NCBI RefSeq assembly: GCF_905171765.1
Contig: NC_053391.1
Span: 109,714,644-109,778,643, forward strand
Direction of reading: 5' to 3'
Source of the DNA: Bufo bufo
Lineage: Eukaryota; Chordata; Amphibia; Anura; Bufonidae
Length of the DNA: 64,000 bases
A program made the translations under genes and the position numbers. Below are positions 12,001 through 27,000 of the stretch, one piece after another. Numbering within the stretch: position 1 is the stretch's first letter; each line of letters begins with the position of its first letter. The notes under the pieces are model-generated. The model saw only the letters and a list, made by a program, of their open reading frames with translations, did no database searches and was not told where the DNA came from.

Positions 12001-15000
12001 CCCCCACCGATCTCATATTGATGAGCTATCCTGAAAATAGGTCATCAATATGTAAATCCTGGAGAACCCCTTTAAATGAATCCAGTGCCTTGGCAAACTA
12101 ATACCAGTATGTACGGGCTTAACTAGAACCTGTCACCGCTCCTGATATGCTAGTTTTAATAGCTCCATGCATTCCCCATGTAATAACGATTCTGGAGCAT
12201 CTATTCTTATGGCTCTATGTTGTACCATTCCTGTATTATTTCTACTAGAAGTTATGAATGGATTGCTAGCAGTCTGCAGTAAGGGTACAGAGGGGAGGTA
12301 ACCAGTTGGGGGTGTGTACCTGCACGATCTCACTCTATCCAATCAGTGCTGCCATTGTCAGACTGTGCAGGTACACACCCCCAACTTGTTACCACCCCTC
12401 TGTACCCTTACTGCAGACTGCTAGCAATGCATTCATAACTTCTAGCAGGAATAATAAAGGAATGGCACAACATACAGACATAAGAATAGATGCTCCAGAA
12501 TTGTTAATACATGGGGAATGCATGAAGCTATTAAAACAGGCATGTCAGGAGCGGTGACAGGGACTTTACAGAGAATGTTCAAGTCAAGAGTGGACTGTGG
12601 TGTGGAATAAACTGTGGCAGAGGAGCCACAATATCTGTCCCCAGTCCATCTTGGAAAAGCAAAGCCTGACCCGATCACCCTCCTGAAATGACGGTACACA
12701 CATGCCATTCCATACACTGAGCATCACTGAGGCTGCGCTGGACAGAAGTGACCATACTCATCCGCCATAATAACAGTCTCTTACCTGTAGCTGCTTTTGG
12801 CTGATCAGTTGCTCATTCAGGAGGTTTTCGTTCTGTGATTTTATACTAGAAATTTCATCCTAGTTAAACAGGAAGCACAATTAGTTATGTCATCGACGCT
12901 CGTCTAAATGAACGTTTTACAGACATTCATGCAAAGTTAAGGAAAAGCCGTATGCAACACGATAAAGTTCCTTCGAGTTATGAGGGACTCACCTCAGTGG
13001 CTTTGGTTTCCTGTTTAATCATTTCCACATCGCTATTCAGTACATTGACGTATGTGAAAAGTGAATAATTTTTCATGTCATTGAACGAGTATTGTTTCGC
13101 CATCTTGGCAAGGTCAACATCCTCTTGTCCAAATAGATTTCCCAGTCCTTCACGGACGCTGTTGTAATTGTCAGTGATCTTCTGGTTGTATTTTCTTCGT
13201 TCTTCAAGTCTTTGCTCTACAGAATTGAGATATCAGTGCACTAAGGCCTGGCAATATACAATATCAGCATATCGTACTGAAACAATGCTGTAATAGTAAA
13301 GGATCTATTTGCTGAGTTACATGATCTACCAGGGGGACACTGCAGCAAATGCCTTCCCATGCTTCTTTTCAGACGCCCTATGACCCCATAAAGGTAAGAC
13401 GACATGCGGCAGAATTTTTTCACCATGAACCTCGCTGCAAATCTGGGGGAAATCCAAGGCAATTCCACCGCAAAATCTGCTTGCTTTATAGGAGGATTTT
13501 GCTATGCATTGCACTACAAATTCACTGAGGATATCTGCTGTGAAAATCTGTGACAGCTCTACAAATGTTAGTTTTCTGCACAGAGAAAACATGTGGATGG
13601 CATTTCCAAAACTCCATCCACATATATTGTAATGCAATTTGCTAGCTACTTGCACTGTGGAATCTGCTACGTCTGGACTTACCCTTAAGTTGCCCATACA
13701 TGTACATGCTAACATTGGCCCAGTGTGTACTGTTTTCAATGGGGAGAGAGGAGAAAGCCACTGCCAGGCAACTCTGGCGGAGGCTTATCTACAGGCAGAA
13801 CGATCCTTCCTCTCCCTAGGCTTTATCTGTCAGTGTAGAGTTCGAAGCTCCCCATAAACATTAGATTGTTGGCTGGTCTTGAAAACGCTGGGTTCGACCA
13901 AAAATAAGTTAATAAGTATGAGGGCCTATTTGTAGGCGGGTCCAAATTGACGCCATCCTGAGGATGGTGACAAAATTGAATTTAGGTGGGCACTGGCTAG
14001 GCGCCTAAGTCCCTAATGCTCCTAGCATGCATTAATGCTGAGAGCATCAGATCATTATGTACCCAGCCGGTGGCCATGAGGAGGGCTTAGGCCCACTGGG
14101 AAATTTCCCTGTGAGAGCTATGGCTAGGCCGCCCCCTGCTGGTAATCAAAATGTACCTTTTGGCCTTCAAGGTCCTAAGGACATATTTACAATGATATCT
14201 TAGAGTGCAAGTGCTCTTTGTTTAAAGGAATATTACCATCTAGGGCATTTAAGACGCCATAAATGTCGACCCGCTGCTATCTCAAGAATGGAGAGCACAT
14301 CTCGCATGCGTGGCTTTCGCCATTGACTGCTATAGGACTTCCCACAATAGTCAACTGGCTCGGCTATTTTTGGAAGTCTCATAGCAGAGACTGGAGAGTT
14401 GCCCGTGCACACGGGAGGGGGAACCCTCACCTATCAGACATTGTTGGCATATCCTATCAATATGCCATTAAATGTCCAGTTGGGATAACTGCTTTTTACT
14501 GAAGGAGTTTACATGAGTGAATCAAACATGATAGAATATTTCACAACTATACCTTGTCTCTTTTGTTGCAGCTCCCTTGCCATTGAGGCCCGATCGCGCA
14601 ATTTTGCTTCCATAAATTGCATTTGTTTGTTCAGATGGTCCACATATCTAGAAGTTTCTTCAATCTTGATATCATATTTTTTTATTGTTTTGTCTGCTAT
14701 GTCTTTGAAGGTCAAGGTTTCTGTCTGGATATCAGTTCTATGAAATTAAAATAAAACCAGATATTTCGTATGATAGTCAAGACACATGTATTATTATAAG
14801 TCAAAAGTGCTTAGATTATAAAGAAAGTGCTCTTCAGAACCAGAAGTTCAATAGTTTTTTTTTTTTTTTTAAGTGGACAACATTATATAAGTGTCCTCTG
14901 GAGCTAACAAACTGATGACCTATTCATAGAGTAGAAACAATAGTGCAGGAGCAGCACTCAACGGTCCGTCCTTGTTGTAGGGAGTTGCAACAGCCCCGCA

Positions 15001-18000
15001 CCAGCCGCGCATCCAATCAGCCAGAAAATAGGTGAAAATCAAACAGCGGTGACAGCATCTCCCATCATTCCATCTTTATTAGGGCTTCACAGCATACAAA
15101 AAATCAGCAAAGTCAGCAACATTTCGGCTTTGTCAAGCATGCTTGACAAAGGCTGTTGTACAGCCGAAACGTTGCTGACTTTGCTGATTTTTTGTATGCT
15201 GTGAAGCCCTAATAAAGATGGAATGATGGGAGATGCTGCCACCGCTGTTTGATTTTCACCTATTCATAGAGTAGGTCATCAATATGAGATCAATGAGGTC
15301 TAACAATTGGCACCCCCACTGATCAGCTATTAGCAGCAGTCACAGGTTACCAAAGTAAACAGTGTACGGATCCTGAACACCACAGCACCGTACACTGTGT
15401 AGTGGCCATTCTTGGTACTGCATCTTGGCTCCCATTCATTTAAATAGCAACATCAGCTGCAGTGAAGAAAAACTGCCACTACACACTGTATGGAGATGTG
15501 GTGTTCAGGCTCCGTACACAGTTTACTCCTAAAACCTGCAGCTGCTGCTAACAATTAAAGTGTTTTTTCCAGATTTTGACACTGATGACCTCTCCTCAGG
15601 ATAGGTGATCATTATCTGATCGGTGGGGGTCCAACACTTGGGACCCTCACCGATCAGCTGTTTGAGAAGGCACCTGAGAATAGGTAATCAGTAACAAAAT
15701 CTAAAAAAAAAAACTTAATTGTGGGGGTGCCATGTGTCAGTCCTTCACTGATCTGATATTGATGACCTATCCTATGGAAAAGGATGTGTCTTAGGGCTAG
15801 TGCACACGAACGTATTTTCTAATCCGTGTCCGTTCCGTTTTTTTTGCGGACCATATGCAGAACCATTCATTTCAATGGGTTCGCAAAAAAAATGGAAGTT
15901 ACTCTGTGCATTCCGTTTCCGTATGTCCGTTCCGCAAAAAAGTAGAACATGTCCTATTATTGTTCGTATTACGGACAAGGATAGTACTGTTCTATTAGGG
16001 GCCAGCTGTTCCGTTCCGCAAAATACATACGGTCGTGTGTGGGAGGTTCAGCCCACCAGATTTACTATAACTCACCCCAGAAATATAGCGTGTGTACTGC
16101 TAGAAGATGCACCAAATCTATTAAGAAGATTGCCTCTTAATACAATCTTACTAAAGTGGTCTTTTGAGTAAGACAGGCATCTGAAACACCGGTCTTAGGG
16201 TACTTTCACATTAGCGGCAGGGGACTCCGGCAGGCTCCGTCCTGATGCTAGTTCACGTGTGCCCCCGGACTGCCGCTCTGTCCCCATTGACTATAATGGT
16301 GGTGGGGGCGGAGTTCCGGCGGCAGCACGGCGAGAGGCAACCGGACTAAAAGTACTGCATGTCGTACTTTTAGTCCGGCCGCCTCTCGCCGTGTGCTGCC
16401 GCCGGAAGTCCGCCCCCATTATAGTCAATGGGGACGGAGCCGCAGTCAGGGGGCACACGTGAACTAGCGGCAGGACGGATCCGACAGGCTGTTCACCCGA
16501 CGGAACAGCCTGCCGGAGTCCACTGCCTCTAGTGTGAAACTAGCCTTAGTAAATCGGCCAAATATGTATTCACACAATATGTGGCTTACATCATGAATAG
16601 ACCTCTGATAAATATGCTATTCATTAAACATGGTAAGATTTAGTGAGGCAGAAACCACATACTTTTCTTTATGAGTGGACACAATCTGCTCTTGTATCTT
16701 CTCTATAGAGTCCTTCCGATGGGTAATTTTCTGCTGCATTTCATCAATGACGCTCTGAAAGTTTTTCTTCTTGAATCGCAGATGGTTAATATGCTCCTTT
16801 AGCTTCTCATTTTCACTTTTCATCACGTTATATTTTTCAGCCACCTGAATTAAAATACATCACATCCTACGTTCAACACTTTTGAAATAACCAAATGTTC
16901 TGTCTTCGTCTCAATAGTATTGTCTTTCGCATTTATGTTTTATTTTGCAAGAAAAACTATGGGGCCATAGACATAAAGAATATTGTTAACAATCTGAGAA
17001 ATTTTAAGACAGTTAAAGAGAATTTGTGTCTCTTTTTAACTGATGACCTATCCTCCGTGAAAACAGACTATTGTTTTCCTTTTTTACATTTTCTTAGTTA
17101 TTAAAATGAAAACAAAAAAAACACATAAAACAAAAAAAAACCACAAAAAAGTTCCACGTATCACCTTAAAAGAGGAGCAAAAGTGATTTAAATAACTGAA
17201 TGAAAAAAGTTATAGCTTTTGAAGCCGCATGCACTTAAAGGCTATGTACACCTTTGGGGGCAATTTTTTTTTACTATTGCATTGACTCATTTTGAGCCAA
17301 AAATATATTTTTTAATTGGTCTTTATTAAAAATATGGTTTCTTTTTTTCTGTACAGAGCTGAGATGCTCTAGTAGCAGCCTGTGGATTTTCTGTCTTTTC
17401 CATCAGACCAGGAGCAGACGGACTCCTTATCTCTGCTCTCTGACCTCCTAAACACTCATTACAGCTCAGTTCTTATCTTACTGATAAGAATGTGGCCTAA
17501 ATAAGTGTTTATGACCCATCAGTAGTTTACAGATAAGGTTTATTAGATGACGCACAAAGTGTAAGTGAAAGTACCAGTCACACAGCTAGACAAACAGTTA
17601 ACCCTTTGTGAAAGAACAGCTCAATACATGCAATCAATTGCCAACAAAGGTGTCCATTGTCTTTAAAAAACTAAAATGTGTCTGGTCTTGAATGTGGGTT
17701 AAAACTGGTGAAAAGGGTTTCTCTCATAGTACTAACGGCGTATTTATTTTTCTGACTGGCACTGCGATATGCTGCTCGCGGTGGAAATTTGGCTACATAT
17801 GGGAAGCCCATCTCAATTGGAGACAATGGGAGACAAATAAACAGCCAAATGCGATGACTTTCCTTATCTCCCACAGACTTCAATAAAGAATGAGCATGTA
17901 TGTGTGGCCTATGTACTTTCTACCCCTTTTTATCTCATGAAAAATATTCTAAATTTTTCAAACCAGCACCTGGATCTGAATACTTTTATAATTGCATGTA

Positions 18001-21000
18001 ATTCAAAATGTTGTATAGCGGCTGAGTTATTCACTGAAATCTGTATACCGCCACCGCTGTTTGCCCTTTTTCTAAATTCTCTGTCCAGCTCACTGAGGGT
18101 GATATACATACTCAGTTCCATTCTTCAACTGCCACCAGCTGCAGCAGAAAGGACATGCCCCCTGAAGAAAGGTCACGCCTCCTGAGCTGCCAGCTTGAAA
18201 TAAATCTAGCAGAGCAATTGTAGCAATTGACGGGCAGATCTCTGGATCCATGTAAACTTGTTAGGAAGAGACTGCCGTGTAGATTACTCATGGGATAACC
18301 CCTTTTAGTGGGGATCTAAGTTGGCAAATCCTGCCAATCAGACTTTTATGCCATATCAAGATGATCTTATGACAAGAAGTTCATATATTTAAAAAAAATA
18401 AAATAATATATGAATATTGGCTCATGAGAGAGCCAGGGATCCTTTGGTGTGGCAATGTGTCACGGTGGTGAGTGGGGGAAACCCCCCACCATACAATGTG
18501 GAGCAGGCGGTATAGCAACTAGGCCAGCGACTGGGATAAGGGAGCAGGTCACCTCCTATTGCATCTCTAATCCTCGCCCTAACTCTTCACCGTATGAGCG
18601 GACCTGGATGGTAGGATGGCTCATACCCAGGAAACCTAGGACCCTGAGTTGCCCTGATAATCCCTCAAATAAAGAAAGGGCAGAGATGACCTGTTTATCC
18701 CAGACACGGATGAACAGGAGTCTCCACCGGCCTAGCTGCAACGAAAAAGTGGAGACCGTATACAGTAACTGGATCGGCAAGTAAGCACACCATACAACAC
18801 ACCTGCCACAGCAACAACGACTGGAACCTGAGCATGAGTACTGGTGCCTACACACTATACAGGATACAGTACAAACAACCACACCCAGGTATCCAGCACA
18901 CTAGTTAATGCCTATGCAAACAGGACGCATGGTGGCCGCAGGCAGAGCAGCATATAGACTTGGAGTTCCCCCTCCGGGGAACCCTGACTCCCCCTTCCGG
19001 AGGACACAATGATAGACAGGAGAATGTCTAGCAAACATGCTGGACACCAAACCCCATCAGACATGTAACAACAACGAGACATAACACCTACCCATACAAA
19101 CGATACCACACATAAAGTAGGGTAGTGAAGGGAATGAGACACCGGGATGACATAGGAGAGACATCGCTGAGACCTTGATGTTCCACAAGGTGGCCCTAAA
19201 GCACTGGGCAGATGGAATACGCTGGACAAGAGCAAGCTCCAGCACACACCAAGGCTGGAGGACAACTGACTCCAGCTTGCCAGCCACAGGCAATATAAAC
19301 ACCAAGTGGCCACACCCATCCAGGAAGTTAACCCCTCCATCACCAGACAGGGAAGGAACTAAGATATAAGGGGCAGTGCACACACATGCAGACATACCGA
19401 CACGTTGACCCTTTGCAACAGCATGCACGGCTAATGTGTCACGGTGTACAGCAACAAAATCATGACACAGCCATGACACAATGCTTGGTAGAGGAAGGAT
19501 GCTGGGAGTGGAGTAACAGAGGAGTACAGTGTGAGAAGAGGAGGAACACTTCCAGGAGGCTACATTTTTCTTGGGATACATACATGTTGTAGTTCATTCT
19601 CCAGATGATCAATCTTGCTTTGTCGTACGGTTTTAGCTTTTGACATTACCCTTTTCTGTTTTACAATCTCTTCCTCTTTTTCTTTTATCTGTATTAAAGG
19701 AAATATGTCACCAAAAATTAAAACCAGATTGCGGTACATATCATTTTTATCTAGTCTAATTTTATTTTCGAATTGCAGATTTTGTTATTCTGTTTCCTAA
19801 ACGTGATTATGGGGGCTGCCATCTTGCCTGAGCTGTTTTTAACAGCATTTACACAGCATTAAAAAATTTGCTTTACAGCAGCCCCATGCTCCATAGACAC
19901 AATGGTCAGGAGGGGACCTCATTGACTTCCATGGTAGAGTTTTCTAGGCATGTTCTGTGTCCTGTGCAGAGGTCGTTGTACAAGGGAAGAATAGATAAGC
20001 TCTGATAATCAACTATTGTGAATGGGAAGATCCTGTCTTATCTATACCCAAAGGTGATATCATTATAGGCAGGATTAGAATGACAGATAAGCAGGTGACT
20101 GCAGTAAAGTGATCTGCACAGACCAAGACGTGGCGGCTATTTGGCTTAGCAGGTTGTACGAAAACTGCAGGATTTTATGGTTTTTGTTTAAATATAGATG
20201 TTGACATAGAAAATGAAAGAATAACCATCAAAAATTCTTTAAAAATAAGTTAAACATCTGAAAGAGAAAAAGAAAAGAGAAAAAAAAAAACTTAAGGGGT
20301 TGGGGGAGGAGGGTGGCTGATTTTAAATAATTTTGATATGTATATGATGTAATCAAGTTGCAAAATAATAAGGATATTAAAAAAGGGGAAAAATATGTTA
20401 ATCATAAAACATGATTTAAACAATTGGTCATTTTCTGATTACACATTCCCTTTAACCATAAAAAAGAAATAACACATGTTGCACATCAACATCAAAATAA
20501 ACAGGAGCCTTTGACAGATTCTAAAATATTAAGGCGCCCAATCTTTATCACTACTCATGGTCATTGGTCTTAAGGTCACCATACACATGAAACAATTGAC
20601 GGCTGCACCCGACAGGACTGGACGAGAAGCTAATGTGTATGGGGGCCCTTCCAATTCTCCGACAGATGATGTTGAGGGAGAGGACTGGGCGCATTGAATT
20701 TTAGCACCTGATCCTTGTTCTCCAGGGAGATTAGTTGCTGCCAGAGGTCTCTGGCGGTCGTTTTCTCTTGTCTCCACTGAAAACACATACATGCTCGGCT
20801 GAATTGAGCATGCATGTATATAGGGGAGTTTGGAGGGATGGCTATTGAGGTTGCATGGACTCTTTTAAAGTTTCACCAAATTAGAAAATGAGTTGCTCCC
20901 ATTAGCTGTTTACATGGTAGTAACTTACCATGCTGCATGTGATACACCATAAAATAAAACTCCACACACCCCAGCATGCCCTGGAATACTCAGTATTGGG

Positions 21001-24000
21001 AACATGCACAAGACATAGACAGGGGGAAAATCAGTCCCAGAAACTCCTTATTACTTTTAGCAGGAGGATCCATCAGCAAGTTGTAACACTTGTAATCTAG
21101 ATAAACCAATATCAACATGCAAAATGTAGTTAAAGGGGTTGTCCCATGAAATTAGTCTGAAGTCTTCAAACCAGCACCTGGATATGAATACTTTTGTAAC
21201 TACATATAATTAAACCGTTTGTATAGCCACTGAGTTATTCAATAAAATGTATCTGCATAGCGCCACCTGCTGTTTGTTCTTTCTCTTCTTTCTCTGCCCA
21301 CGTCGATGAAGTGGACGCACATGCTCAGTTCCAACCTTCAACCACCTCTTGAGCTGTGATAGGGAGAGAGCTGGAGCAGAAAGGACATGCCCCCTGAGCT
21401 GCAGCAAAAAGCACATGCCCCTGAGCTGCCAGCTTGATAACAATCTAGCAGAGAAGTTGGAGCAAAGAGAGCTCTGGATCCATGGCTGGTTCAACCTCTG
21501 TTAGGCTCCATTCAGACGTCCGTATGAATGGGCCGGATTCCTTCCGCAATTATGCGGAACTGGTGCGGACCCGTTTATTTTCAATGGGGCCGGAAAAGAT
21601 GCGGACAGCACACAGTGTGCTGTCGGCATCTGCAATTCTTTTCCGCGGCCCCAAACCTTCGGTCCGCGGCTCCGCAAAAAAAATAGAACATGTCCTATTC
21701 TTGTCCGCAATAGCGGACAAGAATAGGCATTTTCTATCATAGTGCCGGACATGTGCACATGGCTGGTGTCAGTGTTTTGCGGATCCGCAAATCACTCACG
21801 GGCGTGTGAATGGACCCTTAGAAAAAGATTGTCATGTACTTTATGATGTTTAATTCTAATTTTTCACATTAATCATGGGATAACCCTTTTAAGTGTTAGC
21901 GCATAATAAAATGATACAATGTCTGAGCTATACAGAGCTGTAAAACGTAGAAGTATAAGAAAATTCGAATGTACTCCCATATGCCTCTGATTTATTGCAG
22001 AGGTTTGCATTTTTTTTTTGCAGAAAAAATAAGTTTTGACATGTTGCATCAGATGACATACTATGAAGCTCTTCTTTTCCAGAAGCATTGCTTCTATGGG
22101 AGAAAATCTCCATAATACAGCAACACATGGAGGCACCATTCAGTGATCCACCACCCTGTTCCTCACCTTCTGGTAGAAGTGGGCCATTCCAACTTCCAAC
22201 CAGGAGGAGAAAGTGCAGTTTAGTGAGTACTAAAGCTAGGAGGAGAGGGGACAAGAGAGGGCAGTTCAGGAATCAGATACCCTTCTCCTGTCAGACCAAC
22301 AGCCAAGGACAGCCTCAAGTAAAGCCTTGAGATTCCAGACTGCAGAGTGACACCCCATAATACCTTGCTACATTTACAGGACTCCGCTATTTAGCAAAGA
22401 TCCCATTTGTGCTCATGCATCTTTTCCCTGCACTCCTTAATATGTTTATCTGCAACATTTTAAAAGACTGCACCCTCTGTTGTGGACTGTAATGGATCTG
22501 TGCAGCAGTGTGGCCTGGATTTGTATTCCAGGTCCAGGACTTATTTGTGATTGCACTTTAAATGGACTTTTACCTCTGATCCATTTTAGTTAGTTAGCTA
22601 GACCACCCTCCTAAAAATACCTCATTGGCTGCTTCTTGGGACTCTAGCATTCTATATTCCCCTGGTGGTTAGGAATTTTTAGCTTAGGCAATGTATTTTT
22701 GTATAAGCACTTATGTCCTTACCTGGACCTCACCTGGTCTCTTCACATCAATTGGAGGGAGGGGTCAGCATGAACAGAGGCCTTGGACATCTGATGCAAG
22801 TCTACCAGGAGGGACTACAAGCACACCCCCAGGATGGCCTGACTTTCATCAAAAGGGTGTGTAGTACCCCAGACCTGGAGGTACTTCTATAGTATCTTTA
22901 TTACTGCATTTTATATATAATGTTATGTATATGTCATGTTATGTCATTTAATCCAGCAGATTAAAAATGGTTGGCAGGAACAGGATTAACCACCCTGTTT
23001 TTTCCCTCTTGGTAGGAGTGGGCCAGTCCGACTTCCTGCCAGGAGGGGGAAGTCCAGTGTAGTGAGTCAAAGCTAGGAGGGAAGTGGACAAGAGAGGTCC
23101 TGTTGTGATAGTGGGGGAGTTGGGAAGCAGCTCTTAGAACACCAACTCCCATAAACCATATTTTTTCCCCTGTGAGGAAAGGTCAGGAGCCACATACCCT
23201 TCTCCTGCCAGGACAACAGCTAAAGACAGCCTTAAGTAAAGCCTTGAGATTCTAGACTGCAGCGTCAACAGCTCTAGTCAGCATCTACAGACACTATTGT
23301 TAGGTGAGGGATTACAGCCATGCCACCTATAACCAAACAACCACTAGGCCAGTATCACCTAAGTGTTGAATTGCCACCAACCAACCTGCCTCCATATCCT
23401 TGTTGGTGCCAGAGAAGAATCGCTCAAAAAGCCTACTGCTACTCTATGTATTTCAGGTTCTACGTTGCACTAAAAATGAATTTGTATTGTTTAACTCTGG
23501 CCTCATTCTTCAGTACTTCATTTTCACTGCATAGGACCCTGGGAAGCAATGGCCTGAGGTAGGACACAGCAACATCACATCAGGGCCACTACTATTCCTA
23601 TCCACTGCTGAGGCTCCCACAGGGGCTCGCTGCACCTACATCCAGGCCTTAAATCATTATACCTTAACCTCCAGGTCACTTATCAGGTTCCTTTTCTCTT
23701 TTATCAGATGGTTGTATTTGTCTTGGGTTTCTGTCAGTTCGACAAGCTTCTTGGAATTCTCTTGATGTTTCTGGAGATTTTTTTGAGATCCATTGAATAA
23801 TACCGTAAGTTTCAGCTCTTTCTGTTGTTCCTTCAGCTGATTTATTTTTTTTCTGTAATGGTTCAATGTATTAGTAAATTGGTGTGATGATATTTTTACA
23901 GAATAAGTCAGTGCAATGAAACTGAATCAACTGAAAAAAGCAGGTCATCCCAGACACCTCAAATTCTCTTCATTTGCCTCTAAATACCTGGAAGATGGTA

Positions 24001-27000
24001 GAATAGTCCCTGGGAAACATCTCAGAGAGCAATGCCATTTCTTCAGATATCTCACACAGGTACGGGTTCCAGTACTAACATATTTAAAGAGCACCTGTCA
24101 GAAGGATCAAGCCTATTAAACCAGGTATACTGGATGTTACGGTTGATGCTGCTCTTCTTTCTCTGGAACACCACTTGATTTTCAAGAGACAGGTATCATT
24201 TTAATCACTAGGCAGTATGCCTGATTTAATAGGGTTGACCCTGCTGACAGTTGCTTTGAAAGGGATGGAGTCAATTAATATATTGTGTCAAAGCAGTTCA
24301 CAACTGGAAGGTTCATTTTACCCACACAACTGATAGATGATACTGATATCGTAAAGGGGGAACTCATTTATTTTCAGATGTTTGATATAGACATGTCAGA
24401 AGTAAACATTGATGGAGGTGAGGCTGGTATTGCATTAATTCAATGCCTGGACCCTAGGGGTGTAACTATAGGGGCTGCAGAGGTTGTAGTCACATAAAGG
24501 CCCTGGAGCTGCACGTTATGCAAAACTGTTCATAGAATTAGGTTTAGGAAATTTTCTTTAGCTACTCAGAAAAAACCTACCTCCTAGACTGGAGGTTTAT
24601 ATGATATATATGAAACTGAATAAGGTTAAATGATGTCCCCTTAAAGCTGCAGTGTCATATGTTTCTATAAGAAAGATAATTTACCACTGATAGAGGATCT
24701 AAAGCAGAATAATAAGCCATCAACTCTGGAATGCGTTTACTTATCCAAGTGATTCTGAGACAGTTTTTTTCTCGTGACATATTGTACTTCATGTTAGTGG
24801 TAAATTTATGTCAATATGTTTTACCTTTATTTATTTTAAAAAATTCTAAATTTACGAAAAATTTGGAAAAACTCACTTTCTAAATTTGAAGTTCTCTGTT
24901 CTAAGACGGATAGTGATTCCTCAGAAAACATGAATTACTTAACATTTCCCATATGTCTACTTTATGTTGGCATCATTTGTAAATGTCATTTTATTTTTAA
25001 GGATGTTAGAAGGCTTTGAATTTTAGAAGCAATTTTGAAATTTTATAAGAAAATTTCCAAACCCACTTTTTTAGGCTACTTTCACACCTGCGTTAGGTGC
25101 GGATCCGTCTGGTATCTGCACAGACGGATCCGCACCTATAATGCAAACGCTTAGATCCGTTCAGAACGGATCCGTTTGCATTACCATAATAATGCAAACG
25201 GATCCGTTTTGACTTTACATTGAAAGTCAATGGGGGACGGATCCGTTTGAAAATTGAGCCATATTGTGTCAACTTCAAACGGATCCGTCCCCATTGACTT
25301 ACATTGTAAGTCTGGACGGATCCGTTTGCCTCCGCACGGCCAGGCGGACACCCGAACGCTGCAAGCTGCGTTCAGGGGTCCGCCTGCTGAGCGGAGCGGA
25401 GGACAAACGGTGCCAGACTGATGCATTCTGAGCGGATCCGCATCCACTCAGAATGCATTAGGGCTGGACGGATCCGTTCGGGGCCGCTTGTGAGAGCCTT
25501 CAAACGGAACTCACGAGCGGAGCCCCGAACGCAAGTGTGAAAGTAGCCTTAAAGAGAACCTGTCATCAAATTTATGCCGATCTCACTGAGGGCAGCATAA
25601 AATAGTGACAGAAATGTAGTGTATCACTCATCAGCTAAAAGTAAGTGGTTGCTGAGAACCAGCATCATAATCATTGCAGCCAAGGACTTGAAAAGAGTCA
25701 AATCTATTTGAGAAGAGTCCTGGTTATTCCTAATCTCCTGCTCTCCCCGACCATCTGCTGATGATTGGCAGTTCTCTCCTAGAGAGAAAGGGAGAAAACT
25801 AGGTAGAAGACTGTCAGTCATCAGCAGGTGGGCAGGAGAGCAGGGATTCATGAATAACCAGGACTCTTCTCAGGTGGCCGGGACTCTTTTCCAGGCCCAG
25901 TCTGCAATGATTGTGATGTTGGTTCTCGACAACCACTTACTTTTAACTTATAAATGACAGATCGCTGAAATCAACTCACCTGTCTCTACTTTATTCTGCT
26001 GTTAGTATGTGCAGCATAAAGTTGATGACAGGTTCCCTTTAGGCCCCTTTCACACGAGCGAGTATTCCGAGTGGATGCCATGCGTGAGTTGAACGCATTG
26101 CACCCGCACCGAATACCGACCCATTCATTTCTATAGGGCTGTTCACATGAGCGGTGATTTTCATGCATCACTTATTCTCTATATTCTGCGTTTTTCACGT
26201 AACGCAGGCCCCATAGAAGTGAATGGGGTTGCGTGAAAATCACAAGCATCCGCGAGCAAGTGCGAATGCGGTGCGATTTTCACTCACGGTTGCTAGCAGA
26301 CGATCGGGATGGAGACCCGATCATTATTATTTTCCCTTATAACATGGTTATAAGGGAAAATAATAGCATTCTGAATACAGAATGCATAGTAAAATAGCGC
26401 TGGAGGGGTTAAAAAAAATAAAATAAAAATTTAACTCACCTTAATCCACTTGATCGCGGAGGCCGGCATCTCCTTCTGTCTCCTTTGCTGAACAGGACCT
26501 GTGGTGAGCATTCATTACAGGAAAATTACCTGTGGTGACGTCACTTCGTTCATCACATGATCCATCACATGATGACCGGAGTGACGTCACCACAGGTCAT
26601 TTTCCTGTAATGAATGCTCACCACAGGTCCTGTTCAGCAAAGGAGACAGAAGGAGATGCTGGCCTCCGCGATCAAGTGGATTAAGGTGAGTTAAATTATT
26701 TTTTATTTATTTTCAACCCCTCCAAGCGCTGTTTTACTATGCATTCTGTATTCAGAATGCTATTATTTTCCCTTATAACCATGTTATAAGGGAAAATAAT
26801 ACAATCTACAGAACACCGATCCCAAGCCCGAACTTCTGTGAAGAAGTTCGGGTTTGGGTACCAAACATGCGTGATTTTTCTCACACGAGTGCAAAACGCA
26901 TTACAATGTTTTGCAGTCGCGCGGAAAAATCGCTGCTGTTTCCGAAACGCACCCGCACATTTTCCCGCAACGCCCGTCTGAAAGAGGCCTTAAGGGCTAA

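Noticed and set aside
14911..14940. Hammerhead-ribozyme-like ctgatga...gaaac arrangement
   Set aside because: The stem II closing and the CGAAAC core do not fit, and the sequence is the common gatgacctat MITE end.
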